A stretch of 64,000 nt of DNA. It comes from Chengkuizengella marina. GTDB taxonomy: Bacteria; Bacillota; Bacilli; Paenibacillales; KCTC-33759. Below are positions 1 to 11,107 of the stretch, one piece after another. The notes beneath the pieces are model-generated. The model was not told the DNA's origin and ran no database searches. It saw nothing but the letters and a program-made list of their open reading frames with translations. How positions within the stretch are numbered: position 1 is the stretch's first letter; each line of letters opens with the position of its first letter. The stretch is taken from the NCBI RefSeq assembly GCF_009910845.1, contig NZ_SIJB01000025.1, forward strand, positions 23,090-87,089, in the 5' to 3' direction. A program made the position numbers and the translations under genes.

Positions 1-221
1 ACCATAAATGGAAGAGTTTCAACATCCTCAACAACTTGATCAATACTTGTTTCATTTAAATCAAAATGACTTAATGCAAAATCTTTATGTACAGGATCAA
101 TAAATTCATACGTTAAAAATTGAATAAATTCGTTCATTAAAAATTTTTCTGTGCCATAACATAAATATATAGGTAAAAATTTTTTTTGTTTTATTTGTTT
201 TACTGCTAGTCTATATTCCAT
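1..221 (-). CDS. holA: DNA polymerase III delta subunit, N-terminal part (runs off the window)
   Basis: The ATG at 221..219 opens a frame that stays open to the window edge, about 73 residues. The protein begins MEYRLAVKQIKQKKFLPIYL and continues with a 'CYGTEKFLMNEFIQFL' stretch, which matches the N-terminal pattern of HolA (x-YLLYGxExFLxxE). HolA is the clamp-loader subunit that opens the beta sliding clamp. Its place downstream of comEC agrees with the usual Bacillales order comEC-holA. Only the N-terminal quarter is visible, so the call rests on this motif and on synteny. Confidence 0.8.
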   Translation of the reverse strand, partial: MEYRLAVKQIKQKKFLPIYLCYGTEKFLMNEFIQFLTYEFIDPVHKDFALSHFDLNETSIDQVVEDVETLPFM

Positions 222-288
222 ATTATCCCTCATTTACTTTCAGTTCCTGGTAAGATATTTCAACTATTCTGCCAAGAATAGTATAACA

Positions 289-330
289 AAGAGATCACTT
301 CAAAACCATTGGATTTTAAAGTGATCTCTT
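289..330 (-). terminator. Stem-loop downstream of the sigma/anti-sigma operon
   Basis: A perfect 12-bp inverted repeat (AAGAGATCACTT / AAGTGATCTCTT) encloses an 18-nt loop about 180 nt past the anti-sigma stop codon. On the minus strand only a short, impure T stretch follows, so this is a plausible but weak intrinsic terminator. Confidence 0.45.
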
Positions 331-350
331 CCACAAAAAATCTATATAAA

Positions 351-419
351 CACTCGGTAATAAGCCCTAGAAACCTATTACCGGAGTGGTCAGCAACGCG
401 GTTACTTCGCGTTGTTGAC
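351..419. repeat. Two adjacent stem-loops between holA and the anti-sigma gene
   Basis: Positions 351-362 pair with 376-388 (CACTCGGTAATA with a one-base bulge on the other side). Positions 389-400 pair with 408-419 as a 12-bp stem with one G-U and a 7-nt loop (GTCAGCAACGCG / CGCGTTGTTGAC). Neither is followed by a T run on either strand, so they are not ordinary terminators. No gene is visible in 222-511; these stem-loops and the one at 289-330 are its main content. Confidence 0.45.
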
Positions 420-511
420 TAATGAATAATATACTATATACATTTTACGCAAAAAGTGTGAATACATTCTTAAATTTTTTGGATAAGTGTTCAAAAAAAG
501 TTATGTTTGCA

Positions 512-1489
512 CTACTGAGAAGGTTTCATTGGATTAAAAATATCGATTTGTTCATTATATTGCTTTTCACCGTCCGAAGTCTGTAATAGGATAAACTGAC
601 TATCCTCTAACCATTTTATCTTTGTAATGGTTAAGTGATCCTCAATAGCTAAAGTAAATAATATCTCTTGATCATTTACTTTCTGTACAATAAGCTCATT
701 TCCCCCTTCCTCTACAACACGGATGTTTACAACGTACTGACCATCTGGTGATAACATTCCCTCCATATGATTGAAACTTTCTGAAAATGTAATTGAAGTC
801 ATTTCTTCTTCTTGAAATGGGGTTTTTATACTTTCTTCAGATCCTGATTCAAATGCTTCTCCAGATTCTGATTCATATCCTTTCTCAGATCCAGACTCTC
901 CTCCATCTCCTGATCGTGATCCAGCACTTTGATTAGCATCTTCACTTTCAATACGTAATGCTGTTTGATCATCAAATTCCTCAACATCGTTATCAAAAAT
1001 TTCCTCAGTATTTTCTTTCATAAATACACTATCTTCCATAATGTTTTCTGAAGCAGATTCTTCAGCTACTTCATTGAACAGTGTATCTTCCGAATTCAAA
1101 GTTAAAACTACAATCAGTATCACTGCAGCAGCAGAAGTGCCTAGAAAAGCAATCGTGGGTCTTGCCTTTTTGAACAAAGTTGTAAATGACGTTCTTTTAG
1201 TATTTGTAGTTGAGGTTTCTTCTGTTTCACCCGTATCATATGCTTGTGTTTCCATTATATTAACCTGATCAATTTCCTCTAATTGAGGTAATATCTGATC
1301 TACTAAACTTACTGGTGGTGTTACTTTTGGCAACTGTTCTAGTTCACTTGAAATATGTTTTAATCGTTCAAACATCTCTGTACAAGAATGACAACCATTT
1401 ATATGGTCCATCAGTTGATGTTGTTCTTCTTTGTTTAAATCACCATCAAGATCTCTTTGCATAAGTTGTATCACCTCTTGACATTTCAT
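512..1489 (-). CDS. Membrane-bound anti-sigma factor with zinc-finger N-terminus
   Basis: This 325-residue protein is the likely partner of the ECF sigma factor encoded just upstream; the two overlap by 4 bp (ATGA). Residues 1-50 form a zf-HC2/RsiW-type anti-sigma domain with the H-x3-C-x2-C signature (HINGCHSC near residue 29). One membrane helix lies near residues 111-131. A Ser/Gly/Glu-rich linker spans about 185-220. The outer C-terminal part has a 'LSPDGQYV' strand pattern like a beta-propeller blade. By family knowledge it holds the sigma factor at the membrane until proteolysis releases it. The signal it senses is unknown. A ComEC-proximal sigma/anti-sigma pair of this kind occurs in Paenibacillaceae. 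Confidence 0.85.
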   Translation of the reverse strand: MKCQEVIQLMQRDLDGDLNKEEQHQLMDHINGCHSCTEMFERLKHISSELEQLPKVTPPVSLVDQILPQLEEIDQVNIMETQAYDTGETEETSTTNTKRTSFTTLFKKARPTIAFLGTSAAAVILIVVLTLNSEDTLFNEVAEESASENIMEDSVFMKENTEEIFDNDVEEFDDQTALRIESEDANQSAGSRSGDGGESGSEKGYESESGEAFESGSEESIKTPFQEEEMTSITFSESFNHMEGMLSPDGQYVVNIRVVEEGGNELIVQKVNDQEILFTLAIEDHLTITKIKWLEDSQFILLQTSDGEKQYNEQIDIFNPMKPSQ

Positions 1490-2034
1490 CCTTGTACACC
1501 ACCTTTCTGATAATCATGGAGTAATTTCTGTAGTTGTTGCCTAGCTCTAAATAAATACGATTTCACAGTGTTTAAAGGTAAATCTAAAGAAGTAGAGATT
1601 TCATTATAAGAAAAATCCTGCAAATACCTTAATACAACAACTGTACGGTGATGTTCAGGTAATTTAGCAATCGCTTCTTCAATATCTTTTGCTACATATG
1701 CAGATATAATTTCTTTCTCAACATTATCATCACCTTTAATCACCATTTCGTGCTCATCAATAGAGACATTCACCTTTTTCTTGCGAAACTTATCTATACA
1801 AACATTTGTAACAATTCTTTGAATCCAAGTTTTAAATAATGCTTTTTCTTCGTATAAATGAATCTTAGAATAAATTTTAATAAGTGATTCTTGCGCTGCA
1901 TCCATCGCATCATGTTCATTGCCCAATATATAAAAGGCAGTGCGATATATGTGGGTTTCAATTTCTCTTAATACTTGTATTAAAGCTTCCCGATCCCCAT
2001 TTTGAGCATTTTTAATTATTTCTGGCTCTACCAC
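1486..2034 (-). CDS. ECF-type RNA polymerase sigma factor (SigW-like)
   Basis: The protein has 182 residues with both ECF regions. Region 2 is near residues 20-90 (AAQESLIKIYSKI). Region 4 is near 120-175 with the helix-turn-helix 'YNEISTSLDLPLNTVKSYLF'. The start is GTG at 2034, preceded by a strong GAGAGGGGG Shine-Dalgarno sequence 7 nt away. It is translationally coupled to the anti-sigma gene. An ECF-type promoter sits just upstream (2064-2090), so autoregulation is likely. It resembles SigW, but orthology cannot be proved here, so no symbol is given. Confidence 0.88.
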   Translation of the reverse strand: MVEPEIIKNAQNGDREALIQVLREIETHIYRTAFYILGNEHDAMDAAQESLIKIYSKIHLYEEKALFKTWIQRIVTNVCIDKFRKKKVNVSIDEHEMVIKGDDNVEKEIISAYVAKDIEEAIAKLPEHHRTVVVLRYLQDFSYNEISTSLDLPLNTVKSYLFRARQQLQKLLHDYQKGGVQG

Positions 2035-2063
2035 AAATGGGCCCCCTCTCTAACAACTATATT

Positions 2064-2090
2064 GACGTAGAAAAGATCAAAAATGTTGCA
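2064..2090 (-). promoter_or_regulatory. Candidate ECF-sigma autoregulatory promoter
   Basis: On the minus strand TGCAAC (2090..2085) is followed after 17 nt by CGTC (2067..2064). This resembles the SigW-class pattern TGAAAC-N16/17-CGTA. It would start transcription about 20-25 nt ahead of the sigma gene, leaving room for its Shine-Dalgarno sequence. The assignment is inferred from pattern and position only. Confidence 0.5.
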
Positions 2091-2225
2091 GTAATTTATT
2101 TTATACAAGTTATTACCAATGGTAAGTACAATGTAGCATTTTTTTTTATCTATAGTACTACTACAAATATATCAGAAATCAGGTTAAATATAGCATTTTT
2201 TATGAACATTTTTATTAAACTATCA

Positions 2226-4680
2226 TTATTTCAACTTTGTAGTTACATCCCACCGATTAGCATTAATTTCCAGCTGTATTTCTCCCTGTTTATCTGTTCG
2301 ATAAATTTCCAGATTGTGATTTTCTAAGTTCATTAATACATCATGATGTGGGTGCCCATATAAATTATGATTACCAACTGAAATCACCGCAGCTTTTGGC
2401 TGCCAATAATTTAGCCATTCTGTTGATGAAGAGGATTTACTTCCGTGATGTGCTACTTTTAAAATATCTATTTGGGTTTGACTGGAATTCATACGGCTTA
2501 AAATTTCTCTTTCTGTAAACTGATCTATATCTCCAGTAAATAAAAGTTTAGTTTGATACATTTCCAATAGAAAAACGATAGACTGTTCGTTTTGCTCCAA
2601 TTCAAGATAAACTTCATCTAATTCAGCAGGGTGTAAAAAACGAAGGGTCGTATATTGATCCAACTTCAAAACCTCTCCGAATTCAACCTGATATAAAGGT
2701 ATTTTCTTTTCTTTTGCTAAACGGAAAATCTGTTGAACAGTTTCATTATCTTTTATTGTTCCGTTAAAAATGATATGATTTACAGGTATTTTTTCAATCG
2801 TAGCGATTAACCCACCAATATGATCAAAATCTAAATGGGACATGATTAAATAATCAATTTGATGTACCCCTTGTTTTTTTAAAATTGGAACTACAACATC
2901 CTTGCCAACTTCATATGGATCTTTTCTGTTTCTCCATTCTTCATCTGATTTTGAAAATGAAAACGACCCTCCACCATCAACCAAAATCACCTTATTTTTT
3001 GGAGTTTGTATAATAATACTGTCACCTTGACCTACATCTATAAAACGTACTAAACCTGTTTTATCAAAAAAATTAGGAAAATAAAAGAATATTACAAGAA
3101 AAAAGAACATGAAATTAAAATAAAGAGCAAGTTTATATTTTTTAATAAAAATTGTCCTTCGATCTCGAACTATTTCAGGAAGGAACTCATCTTTTCTATT
3201 TGTTTTATACAATGCCCAAACACTTAGCCACAACATCATGTAATATAAAAAGATAAATTCAATTGTTGGGGAAGCCCAAGTGAGATTGAATTTTGAATAT
3301 GTATTTAAGTTATGCACAGACCAAAATAAAATCTCTATACATTTTTCAATCAAATAAGTAAGGATAAAGCTTACATGAGTAGAAACTAAACTAAGAATCA
3401 AAGCCGCTAATCCAAGTGGTAAAATAATAATGCTGGACTAGAGGAACTAAAAGGAGATTTGCTAACCAAGATAAAAGAGAAAATTGATTAAAATAAAAAA
3501 TCGTTAACGGAAATGAGGCAAGCTGTGCTGTAATAGTCACTGACAACGTTCCATTTAGTAGAGTTGAAGAAATGGGGAGTAGTTTGCTAATCATAGGGAC
3601 AAGTAAAATTAGTAATAACGTAACGGTCACTGAAAGTTGAAAGCTCACATTGACTAAATAATAGGGATTCCAAAGCAACATGAGGAGTATTGCAAGTCCA
3701 ACAAAATTTAAGACATCTTTACTTCGTCCTTTTTTGAGTGCATACAAACCAAACATAGCCATGAGACCAGCTCTAACTACCGAAGGTGCTGCTCCAGTAA
3801 TAAGAATATAAAAAGGAACAATGCACATACAACAATAGATCTGTTTTTCTTTTGTAAACCCTAATAGTTTTAACACGTACATACAGCAAGTCAAAAAGAT
3901 GGCTACATGCAGACCAGAAATTGCTAATATATGCGTTAATCCAATCTGAGAAAATTGTTCAAATTCAAAGGGGTCAAATTCATCACGTAATCCTAATAAC
4001 AAACTTAACATAAACCCATGATGCTGTTCTGAAAAAATTAATTCTAATTGATTGGCTAAATAATCTCTAATTTTATCGATCCAGCTCAAAAAGTAACTGA
4101 AAGTGAATTGATATGAACCTGTTGTTACCTGAATATTTTCCAAACCTTTAACTGACAAAATCCAATGAATGTGTTGATAATATAAGTAGTTTCTATAATC
4201 AAAAGCACCAAAATTCCTTGCTGTAGAAGGTTGTTTTAGTACACCAGTTAAAGCGATAAAATCTCCTCTTCCCCACATTCCCACTACATATTTCTCATCC
4301 ATTGTGTTGAGTTGGATATAAACCTTCAATTTTTCACTTGGTTGATTCGTTCTTACATCAAAACTGACTTGATCACCATCTATTTTTATTGTTGATTGGA
4401 TTGTACCTTGAACTCTAACTCCAGACTCTGCCCATCTTGAATCTATCTTGGATACATTTTTTGAATCATACCAATTGTGATAAATAATTGAGCAAATAAG
4501 TAGTAATGTGGAAATGAATATAATTTTCATTTTTTTCCCTGCTTTCCACATTAAAAAAATGAAAACTAGGCAAAGAGAGAGTATGCAAAAAACGATTGCT
4601 TTTGATTGGTTCAAAAATATAATTGTTGCTCCAATCGTCCATGAAATCACAAAAAATAATATGGAGTTTTTCATTGACAT
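2226..4680 (-). pseudogene. comEC: ComEC DNA-uptake channel protein, split by a frameshift
   Basis: Two frames together make one ComEC. The 5' part (4680 to about 3432) carries the N-terminal DUF4131 region and the competence membrane domain ('HILAISGLHVAIF'). The 3' part (about 3431 to 2226) has the last membrane helices and the metallo-beta-lactamase-like domain ('SHLDFDHIGG', 'FTGDID', 'VAHHGSKSSS'). Near 3432-3436 the first frame runs on for a few nonsense residues and stops. The other frame reads IIILPLGLAALIL, the expected continuation, so one extra base around 3432-3436 explains the break. ComEC forms the membrane channel that imports single-stranded DNA. It could be a real pseudogene or a base-calling error. 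A terminator at 4721-4748 separates it from comEB. Confidence 0.88.
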
Positions 4681-4720
4681 AACCTGCCTTATTTAATGAA
4701 CAAAAATATTTTTTCAAACA

Positions 4721-4748
4721 AAAAACCCCTCTGATATTTTCAGAGAGG
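4721..4748 (-). terminator. Intrinsic terminator between comEB and comEC
   Basis: On the minus strand CCTCTCTGA pairs with TCAGAGGGG (one G-U) around a short A-rich loop and is followed by TTTTTT. It lies between the comEB stop and the comEC start, so most comEB transcripts should end before comEC. Confidence 0.65.
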
Positions 4749-4801
4749 TACTTCCTCTTTATTAACAAGTATATTAATATAAATTATTGATGAATTTATT
4801 T

Positions 4802-5320
4802 TTATTCTTTTATTTCATCAATAACACCTTTAGGCGGCTGATAATGCTCAAGTGTTCTAAACACTATCCCTCTAACTTCCATAAGGTTTATCACTTTATC
4901 TGAATCTTTTGTGTATGGACGGTGATAAACAATTTCAGAAACACCTGAATTCGCAAGCATATTAGCACAAGTCCAACATGGCTGATCTGTTACATAAACC
5001 GTTGAACCCTCACGATCCTTACGATCTGTAAATAATAATAAATTTTGCTCTGCATGAATTGTACGAATGCACCTTTGCTTTTTTACCATCTCGTCTTTTC
5101 CATCTACATTTTGCAACTCATATTCTTCAGCTATCATACAACCCGCTTCTGAACAGTCTGGAACTCCCATTGGTGCACCATTATATGCTGAACCTAGCAG
5201 TTTTTTTCCTTGTACGAGAACAGCACCTACTCTTCTTCGAGGGCATTGTGATCTTGTAGCTGCCATATAAGCGATATCTAAAAAGTAGGTATCCCAATCT
5301 TTGCGTTTGTTTTTACTCAT
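4802..5320 (-). CDS. comEB: dCMP deaminase / ComEB
   Basis: This 172-residue cytidine/deoxycytidylate deaminase family protein has the zinc site HAE (IHAEQNLLLF) and PCxxC (QPCWTCANML). A second cysteine/histidine-rich insertion lies near residues 40-55 ('PDCSEAGCMI'), as in dCMP deaminases. The enzyme converts dCMP to dUMP in thymidylate supply. It is named comEB only because it sits in the comE locus, and the family is not needed for transformation in Bacillus. Upstream is 147 bp without a gene, then metY, so its co-transcription with comEA is less direct than usual. Confidence 0.9.
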   Translation of the reverse strand: MSKNKRKDWDTYFLDIAYMAATRSQCPRRRVGAVLVQGKKLLGSAYNGAPMGVPDCSEAGCMIAEEYELQNVDGKDEMVKKQRCIRTIHAEQNLLLFTDRKDREGSTVYVTDQPCWTCANMLANSGVSEIVYHRPYTKDSDKVINLMEVRGIVFRTLEHYQPPKGVIDEIKE

Positions 5321-5467
5321 GTAGATGCTCCTTTATTATATGAATCATTTTACTATTATTTTTATAACTGTAATTAAATTGGAATGATATAACATATTAT
5401 AACAAACACAATAACAAATGATATAGTTATTTTTCCTATCGTAACCAATCGCAATATGAATTCTAAT

Positions 5468-6787
<1,320 letters not shown>

Positions 6788-6887
6788 TTATACATTCACT
6801 ATGTGTTAATCTAATATATATTTATCAAAGATGTTTACACAGAGTAACTTTCTTAAAGTAAAATTAAATAGTTTAGAATCACAATAA

Positions 6888-7298
6888 CTAGAATGTGATT
6901 AACCCTTTCAGTTTTTCTACCGTTTTCTCTCCGATTCCTGTCACATTCATCAGTTCATTTCTGGTGAGAAATCTTCCATGCTCTTCCCTAAAATCAACAA
7001 TGGCTTGAGCTTTTACTTCTCCAATATTTGGCAGAGTCATTAGCTGTTGAACACTTGCTTTGTTAACATTGATTTTTCCAGGTAGGATTGTTTCTTTATC
7101 TTCTAATTCATCTGTTGTTTGACTAGTTCCAACATCATTTAGTAAAAGTACATCTTCCACTTGGTCATTAACCTTCTCTAATTCATTAATATCATCAACC
7201 TGTAATATAAACATCTCAAGTAAAAGAAAGAAGACAATACATAATATAAGTATGATCCATAATATAGAACGAATTTCTTTTAATTTGCTTAAACTCAT
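6888..7298 (-). CDS. comEA: ComEA DNA receptor (short form)
   Basis: The protein has about 136 residues with one N-terminal membrane anchor (residues about 12-32) and an acidic linker. The C-terminal double helix-hairpin-helix DNA-binding domain starts at 'INVNKASVQQLMTLP' and contains 'TGIGEKTVEKLK'. ComEA binds incoming double-stranded DNA outside the membrane and hands it to ComEC. It is shorter than the roughly 205-residue B. subtilis protein because the linker is reduced; I see no SLBB domain. GTG-ATG open the frame; the ATG at 7298 is best spaced from AGGTGATG. It diverges from comER across 350 bp. Confidence 0.9.
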   Translation of the reverse strand: MSLSKLKEIRSILWIILILCIVFFLLLEMFILQVDDINELEKVNDQVEDVLLLNDVGTSQTTDELEDKETILPGKINVNKASVQQLMTLPNIGEVKAQAIVDFREEHGRFLTRNELMNVTGIGEKTVEKLKGLITF

Positions 7299-7508
7299 CA
7301 CTCATCACCTACTAATCCAATTCAAATTACTAGAATTCTTGTTTCCATTTTGAAAAATATACCATATCACTAGTGTGCAGTCTATATATTTGTGTAACTT
7401 TATTCAAAATTTTGCAAGATAATGTAGATGCATGCCTAAGTCAAAGACTGATTATTAAACCTAGGATTAACGTGCATATGAAGCATTTTTTCAAATCTTT
7501 ATAATTAA

Positions 7509-7522
7509 TGTACTTAAGTACA
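7509..7522. promoter_or_regulatory. 14-bp perfect palindrome in the comEA-comER intergenic region
   Basis: TGTACTTAAGTACA is a perfect palindrome about 130 bp from comER and 210 bp from comEA. It could be an operator for a dimeric regulator. No regulator is assigned. The rest of the roughly 350-bp divergent region (7299-7649) shows no gene and no convincing ComK box. Confidence 0.3.
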
Positions 7523-7649
7523 ATTTCTCTTTTACTTTAAAGCAAAAAAATCCCTCATGTTTATTAAAACACAAACATATATATAGTGGTAGCATATTCA
7601 TTTGACCATATGTATAAATGAATTGAATCATAATTAGGAGGGTTTCGTG

Positions 7650-8483
7650 ATGAACTTAGGATTCATTGGAACTGGCAGTATGGGAAGTTTATTAATAGAG
7701 GCTTTCATCCAATCCGAAGCCTTAAAAGCAGAGCAACTTTCAGCAAGTAATCGAACGAAGGACAAAACGAAGAAACTGAAAGAAAAATACCCTGAGCTTC
7801 GTATTTATCCATCAAATATTGAGGTAGCTTTAGAAAGTGATATTGTATTTATTTGTGTAAAACCTTTGGAATTTAAAAATGTAATAGATGAAATCAAAAA
7901 TGTACTACTACCTTCTCAAGTCATTGTCTCTATTACTAGTCCAATTTTAATAAAACATCTAGAAGATCAGCTTCCTTGTAAAATTGCAAAAATTATTCCA
8001 AGCATTACAAATCATGAACGCAGTGGAGCCTCTCTATGCATGTATGGGAACAAAATAACAGAAGAAGATAAACAAACGTTAGAAAGTTTACTAGAATCCA
8101 TTAGTGAACCATTACGAATTTCTGAACAATTTACAAGAGTCACGTCTGATATTTCTAGCTGTGGCCCAGCCTTTTTAGCCTTTTTTATTCAAAACTTTGT
8201 TGACGCAGCTGTAGAGGAAACTGGAATTCCAAAAGAAGAAGCAACTCGCTTAGCTAGTGAGATGGTTTTGGGGACTGGAAAGCTATTAACCACTGGGGGA
8301 TTCACTCCAGAAACATTAAAAGAACGTGTTAGTGTTCCTGGAGGAATAACCGCAGAGGGTTTAAAGATGATGTCAAACGAATTACATGGAGTATTCAATC
8401 AACTCATCAAAACCACTCATGCAAAATATGAGGAGGACCTCAACAAAATAGAATCCATGTTTTACGATTCAAGCAAAAATTAA
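7650..8483 (+). CDS. comER: ComER, pyrroline-5-carboxylate reductase-like protein
   Basis: The protein has 277 residues with an N-terminal Rossmann motif (LGFIGTGSMGSLL). The C-terminal half is of P5C-reductase type, with 'SCGPAFLAFFIQNFVDAA' and 'LKERVSVPGGITAEGLKMM'. GTG-ATG occur in tandem; the ATG at 7650 is 7 nt behind AGGAGG. ComER diverges from comEA, as in B. subtilis. Its biochemical role is unsettled; the fold suggests an NAD(P)H-dependent reductase. It converges with leuS across only 7 bp. Confidence 0.88.
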   Translation: MNLGFIGTGSMGSLLIEAFIQSEALKAEQLSASNRTKDKTKKLKEKYPELRIYPSNIEVALESDIVFICVKPLEFKNVIDEIKNVLLPSQVIVSITSPILIKHLEDQLPCKIAKIIPSITNHERSGASLCMYGNKITEEDKQTLESLLESISEPLRISEQFTRVTSDISSCGPAFLAFFIQNFVDAAVEETGIPKEEATRLASEMVLGTGKLLTTGGFTPETLKERVSVPGGITAEGLKMMSNELHGVFNQLIKTTHAKYEEDLNKIESMFYDSSKN

Positions 8484-8490
8484 CTTTGAT

Positions 8491-10929
8491 CTAAACGACA
8501 ATATTTACTAATTTCCCTGGAACAGCAATGACCTTTCTTATCGTTTTATCGGTTGTTGCTGTTTTTACTTTATCAAGTTCTAAAACCATTTTTTCTAAAG
8601 CGTTTTTATCTAAATCTTTAGGTACATGGATTCGATCAATAATTTTTCCTTTAATTTGCACTACAATTTCTATTTCATCATCAACAATCCATTTTTCATC
8701 ATAAGATGGCCAAGACACAAATGTAATCGTACCTTCATATCCTAAACGTTGCCACAACTCTTCAGAAATATGAGGGGCAATAGGGGCTAACATTTGAACA
8801 AAATTAGCCATCGCTTCTTTTGGTAATTCATCCGTTTTATATGCTTCATTCACAAAAATCATCATTTGACTAATCGCTGTATTAAAACGAAGTCCCTCAT
8901 AATCCTCTGTTACTTTTTTTACGGTTCTGTGCCAAATCTTTTTAAACGAGTCAGGTCCTCCATCTTCTACGATTTTATCATTCAACGCCCCATTATCAGC
9001 GATAAATAACCGCCATACTCGATTTAAAAATTTATAAATTCCGTCTACACCATTTGTATTCCAAGGTTTTGTAGCTTCTAGTGGTCCCATGAACATTTCG
9101 TACATTCTTAATGTATCTGCTCCATATTCATCAACAATTTCATCCGGGTTAATAACGTTTCCTCTAGATTTACTCATTTTTTCATTGTTAGGTCCTAAAA
9201 TCATACCTTGATTCACTAATTTATGGAATGGTTCTTTTGTAGATACTACTCCAATATCATATAATACTTTATGCCAGAATCTGGCATATAATAAATGAAG
9301 GACAGCATGTTCTGCTCCACCAATATATAGATCTACAGGAAGCCATTTTTCCTGTAGTTCCTTTGAACATAACTCATTTTCATTGTTTGGATCTATATAC
9401 CGTAAATAATACCAACAGCTTCCAGCCCATTGTGGCATAGTGTTCGTTTCTCTTCGGGCTTTTTGACCTGTTTCAGGATCAATCGTATTCACCCATTCAT
9501 CTACAGTAGCCAATGGTGACTCCCCAGTTCCTGAAGGTTGAATCTGATCTACATCAGGCAATAACAATGGTAATTGATCCACGGGAATGGCTTTCATTGT
9601 TCCATCTTCTAAATGAAGAATCGGAATCGGCTCTCCCCAATATCGTTGACGACTAAATAACCAATCTCTTAAACGATACGTGGTTTTACTTTGTCCTTTA
9701 CCATTTTCAGATAACCAATCTATCATACTTGAAATGGCTTCAGTATTTTTTAAACCATTTAAGAAATCGGAATTTACATGTTGTCCATCACCTGTATAAG
9801 CCTCTTTTGCCAAATCTCCACCTTGAATTACTTCAACGATCTCAATATCAAATTGTTTAGCAAATTCCCAGTCACGTTGATCATGTCCAGGTACTGCCAT
9901 AATGGCTCCTGTTCCATAACTTATAAGTACATAATCAGAAATCCAAATCGGAACTTTTGCTCCATTTACAGGATTCAATGCGTATGCACCTGTAAATACA
10001 CCGGTTTTAACTTTTGCTAAGTCCGTTCTTTCTAAATCACTTTTACGTGCAGCCATTTCCTGATATTGTTTTACGCTTTCCTTTTGATCAGAAGTAGTAA
10101 TTTGATCTACAAAAGGATGCTCTGGAGCAAGCACACAATAAGTTGCTCCATACAATGTATCAGGTCTTGTAGTAAAAACAGTTAATTTTTCCTTTTCAAA
10201 ACCTTGGATATCAAAATAAACTTCAGCACCTACAGATTTTCCAATCCAATTACGCTGCATATCTTTTATACTTTCTGACCAATCTAATTCTTCTAAGTCT
10301 TCTAATAGTCTTTCTGCATATTCGGTGATCTTCAACACCCATTGACGCATCGGTTTACGAATAACCGGATGATTTCCACGCTCACTTAGTCCATCAATTA
10401 CTTCTTCGTTAGCTAGTACGGTACCTAAAGCTGGACACCAGTTTACTGAAATTTCATCAACATATGCCAGACCCTTTTTATATAACTGAAGGAAGATCCA
10501 CTGTGTCCATTTGTAATAGTCCTCATCTGTTGTACTAATCTCGCGTTCCCAATCATATGAAAATCCTAAAGATTTAATTTGTCTGCGGAAATTATTAATG
10601 TTTTTAACGGTAAATTCTTTTGGATGCTCACCTGTATTTATTGCATGCTGTTCTGCAGGGAGGCCGAAAGCATCCCAGCCCATCGGATGAAGCACATCAA
10701 ACCCTTTCATTCTTTTATAACGAGATATGATATCCGTCGCTGTCATTCCTTCTGGATGTCCTACATGTAAACCAGCTCCAGAGGGATAGGGGAACATATC
10801 TAAAGCAAAAAATTTCTCTTTTGCATCATTATTTTCTACTCTAAATGTCTTATTCTCTTCCCAATACTTTTGCCATTTTGGTTCAAAAGATTGTGGGTTA
10901 TAGCCTTGTTCATTTGTTGATTGTGACAT
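8491..10929 (-). CDS. leuS: Leucyl-tRNA synthetase
   Basis: This 812-residue class I synthetase has the HIGH-type motif HVGHPEG near residue 55 and the KMSKS motif in '[15 protein letters not shown]' near residue 580. The CP1 editing domain lies in between ('[20 protein letters not shown]', '[18 protein letters not shown]'). The ATG at 10929 follows AAAGGAGG. Expression is under a leucine-specific T-box (11108-11330). An intergenic repeat module lies between the T-box terminator and the start codon. The insertion of leuS between comER and yqeM is common in Paenibacillaceae. Confidence 0.97.
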   Translation of the reverse strand: MSQSTNEQGYNPQSFEPKWQKYWEENKTFRVENNDAKEKFFALDMFPYPSGAGLHVGHPEGMTATDIISRYKRMKGFDVLHPMGWDAFGLPAEQHAINTGEHPKEFTVKNINNFRRQIKSLGFSYDWEREISTTDEDYYKWTQWIFLQLYKKGLAYVDEISVNWCPALGTVLANEEVIDGLSERGNHPVIRKPMRQWVLKITEYAERLLEDLEELDWSESIKDMQRNWIGKSVGAEVYFDIQGFEKEKLTVFTTRPDTLYGATYCVLAPEHPFVDQITTSDQKESVKQYQEMAARKSDLERTDLAKVKTGVFTGAYALNPVNGAKVPIWISDYVLISYGTGAIMAVPGHDQRDWEFAKQFDIEIVEVIQGGDLAKEAYTGDGQHVNSDFLNGLKNTEAISSMIDWLSENGKGQSKTTYRLRDWLFSRQRYWGEPIPILHLEDGTMKAIPVDQLPLLLPDVDQIQPSGTGESPLATVDEWVNTIDPETGQKARRETNTMPQWAGSCWYYLRYIDPNNENELCSKELQEKWLPVDLYIGGAEHAVLHLLYARFWHKVLYDIGVVSTKEPFHKLVNQGMILGPNNEKMSKSRGNVINPDEIVDEYGADTLRMYEMFMGPLEATKPWNTNGVDGIYKFLNRVWRLFIADNGALNDKIVEDGGPDSFKKIWHRTVKKVTEDYEGLRFNTAISQMMIFVNEAYKTDELPKEAMANFVQMLAPIAPHISEELWQRLGYEGTITFVSWPSYDEKWIVDDEIEIVVQIKGKIIDRIHVPKDLDKNALEKMVLELDKVKTATTDKTIRKVIAVPGKLVNIVV

Positions 10930-10983
10930 TTTTTAAATCCTCCTTTACGATAAACAACCCACAAAAGTGAAGATCAACAATCA

Positions 10984-11051
10984 GTCCCAGTTCCTGGATG
11001 AACTGGTGTCGACGTTCACCACATGGTTGTGGTGTGATTTTAGTCTACCTA
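10984..11051. repeat. Copy A of a dispersed hairpin element (core only)
   Basis: About 66 bp align with 31993-32061 at roughly 80% identity by eye. Both carry two hairpins in the same order. Here they are CCAGTTC-CTGGAT-GAACTGG and CACCAC-ATGGTT-GTGGTG. Compared with copy B, at least two stem positions differ in a compensatory way (C-G here, T-A or A-T there). The terminal repeats seen in copies B and C are not present, so this is a fragment. It lies in the leuS leader downstream of the T-box. Confidence 0.7.
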
Positions 11052-11107
11052 TTCCTTTTGCAGGGCCCTTAACCAATATAAATGGAAAGTTAAACGATTC
11101 TTCCATT

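Noticed and set aside
487..500. A fourth end of the MITE-like element (GTTCAAAAAAAGTT)
   Set aside because: Only a short A-rich match with no internal module or second end; chance is likely in AT-rich DNA.
4466..4768. A 100-codon minus-strand frame overlapping the comEC start
   Set aside because: It overlaps comEC in another frame, runs through the terminator at 4721-4748 and has no domain pattern or ribosome-binding site.
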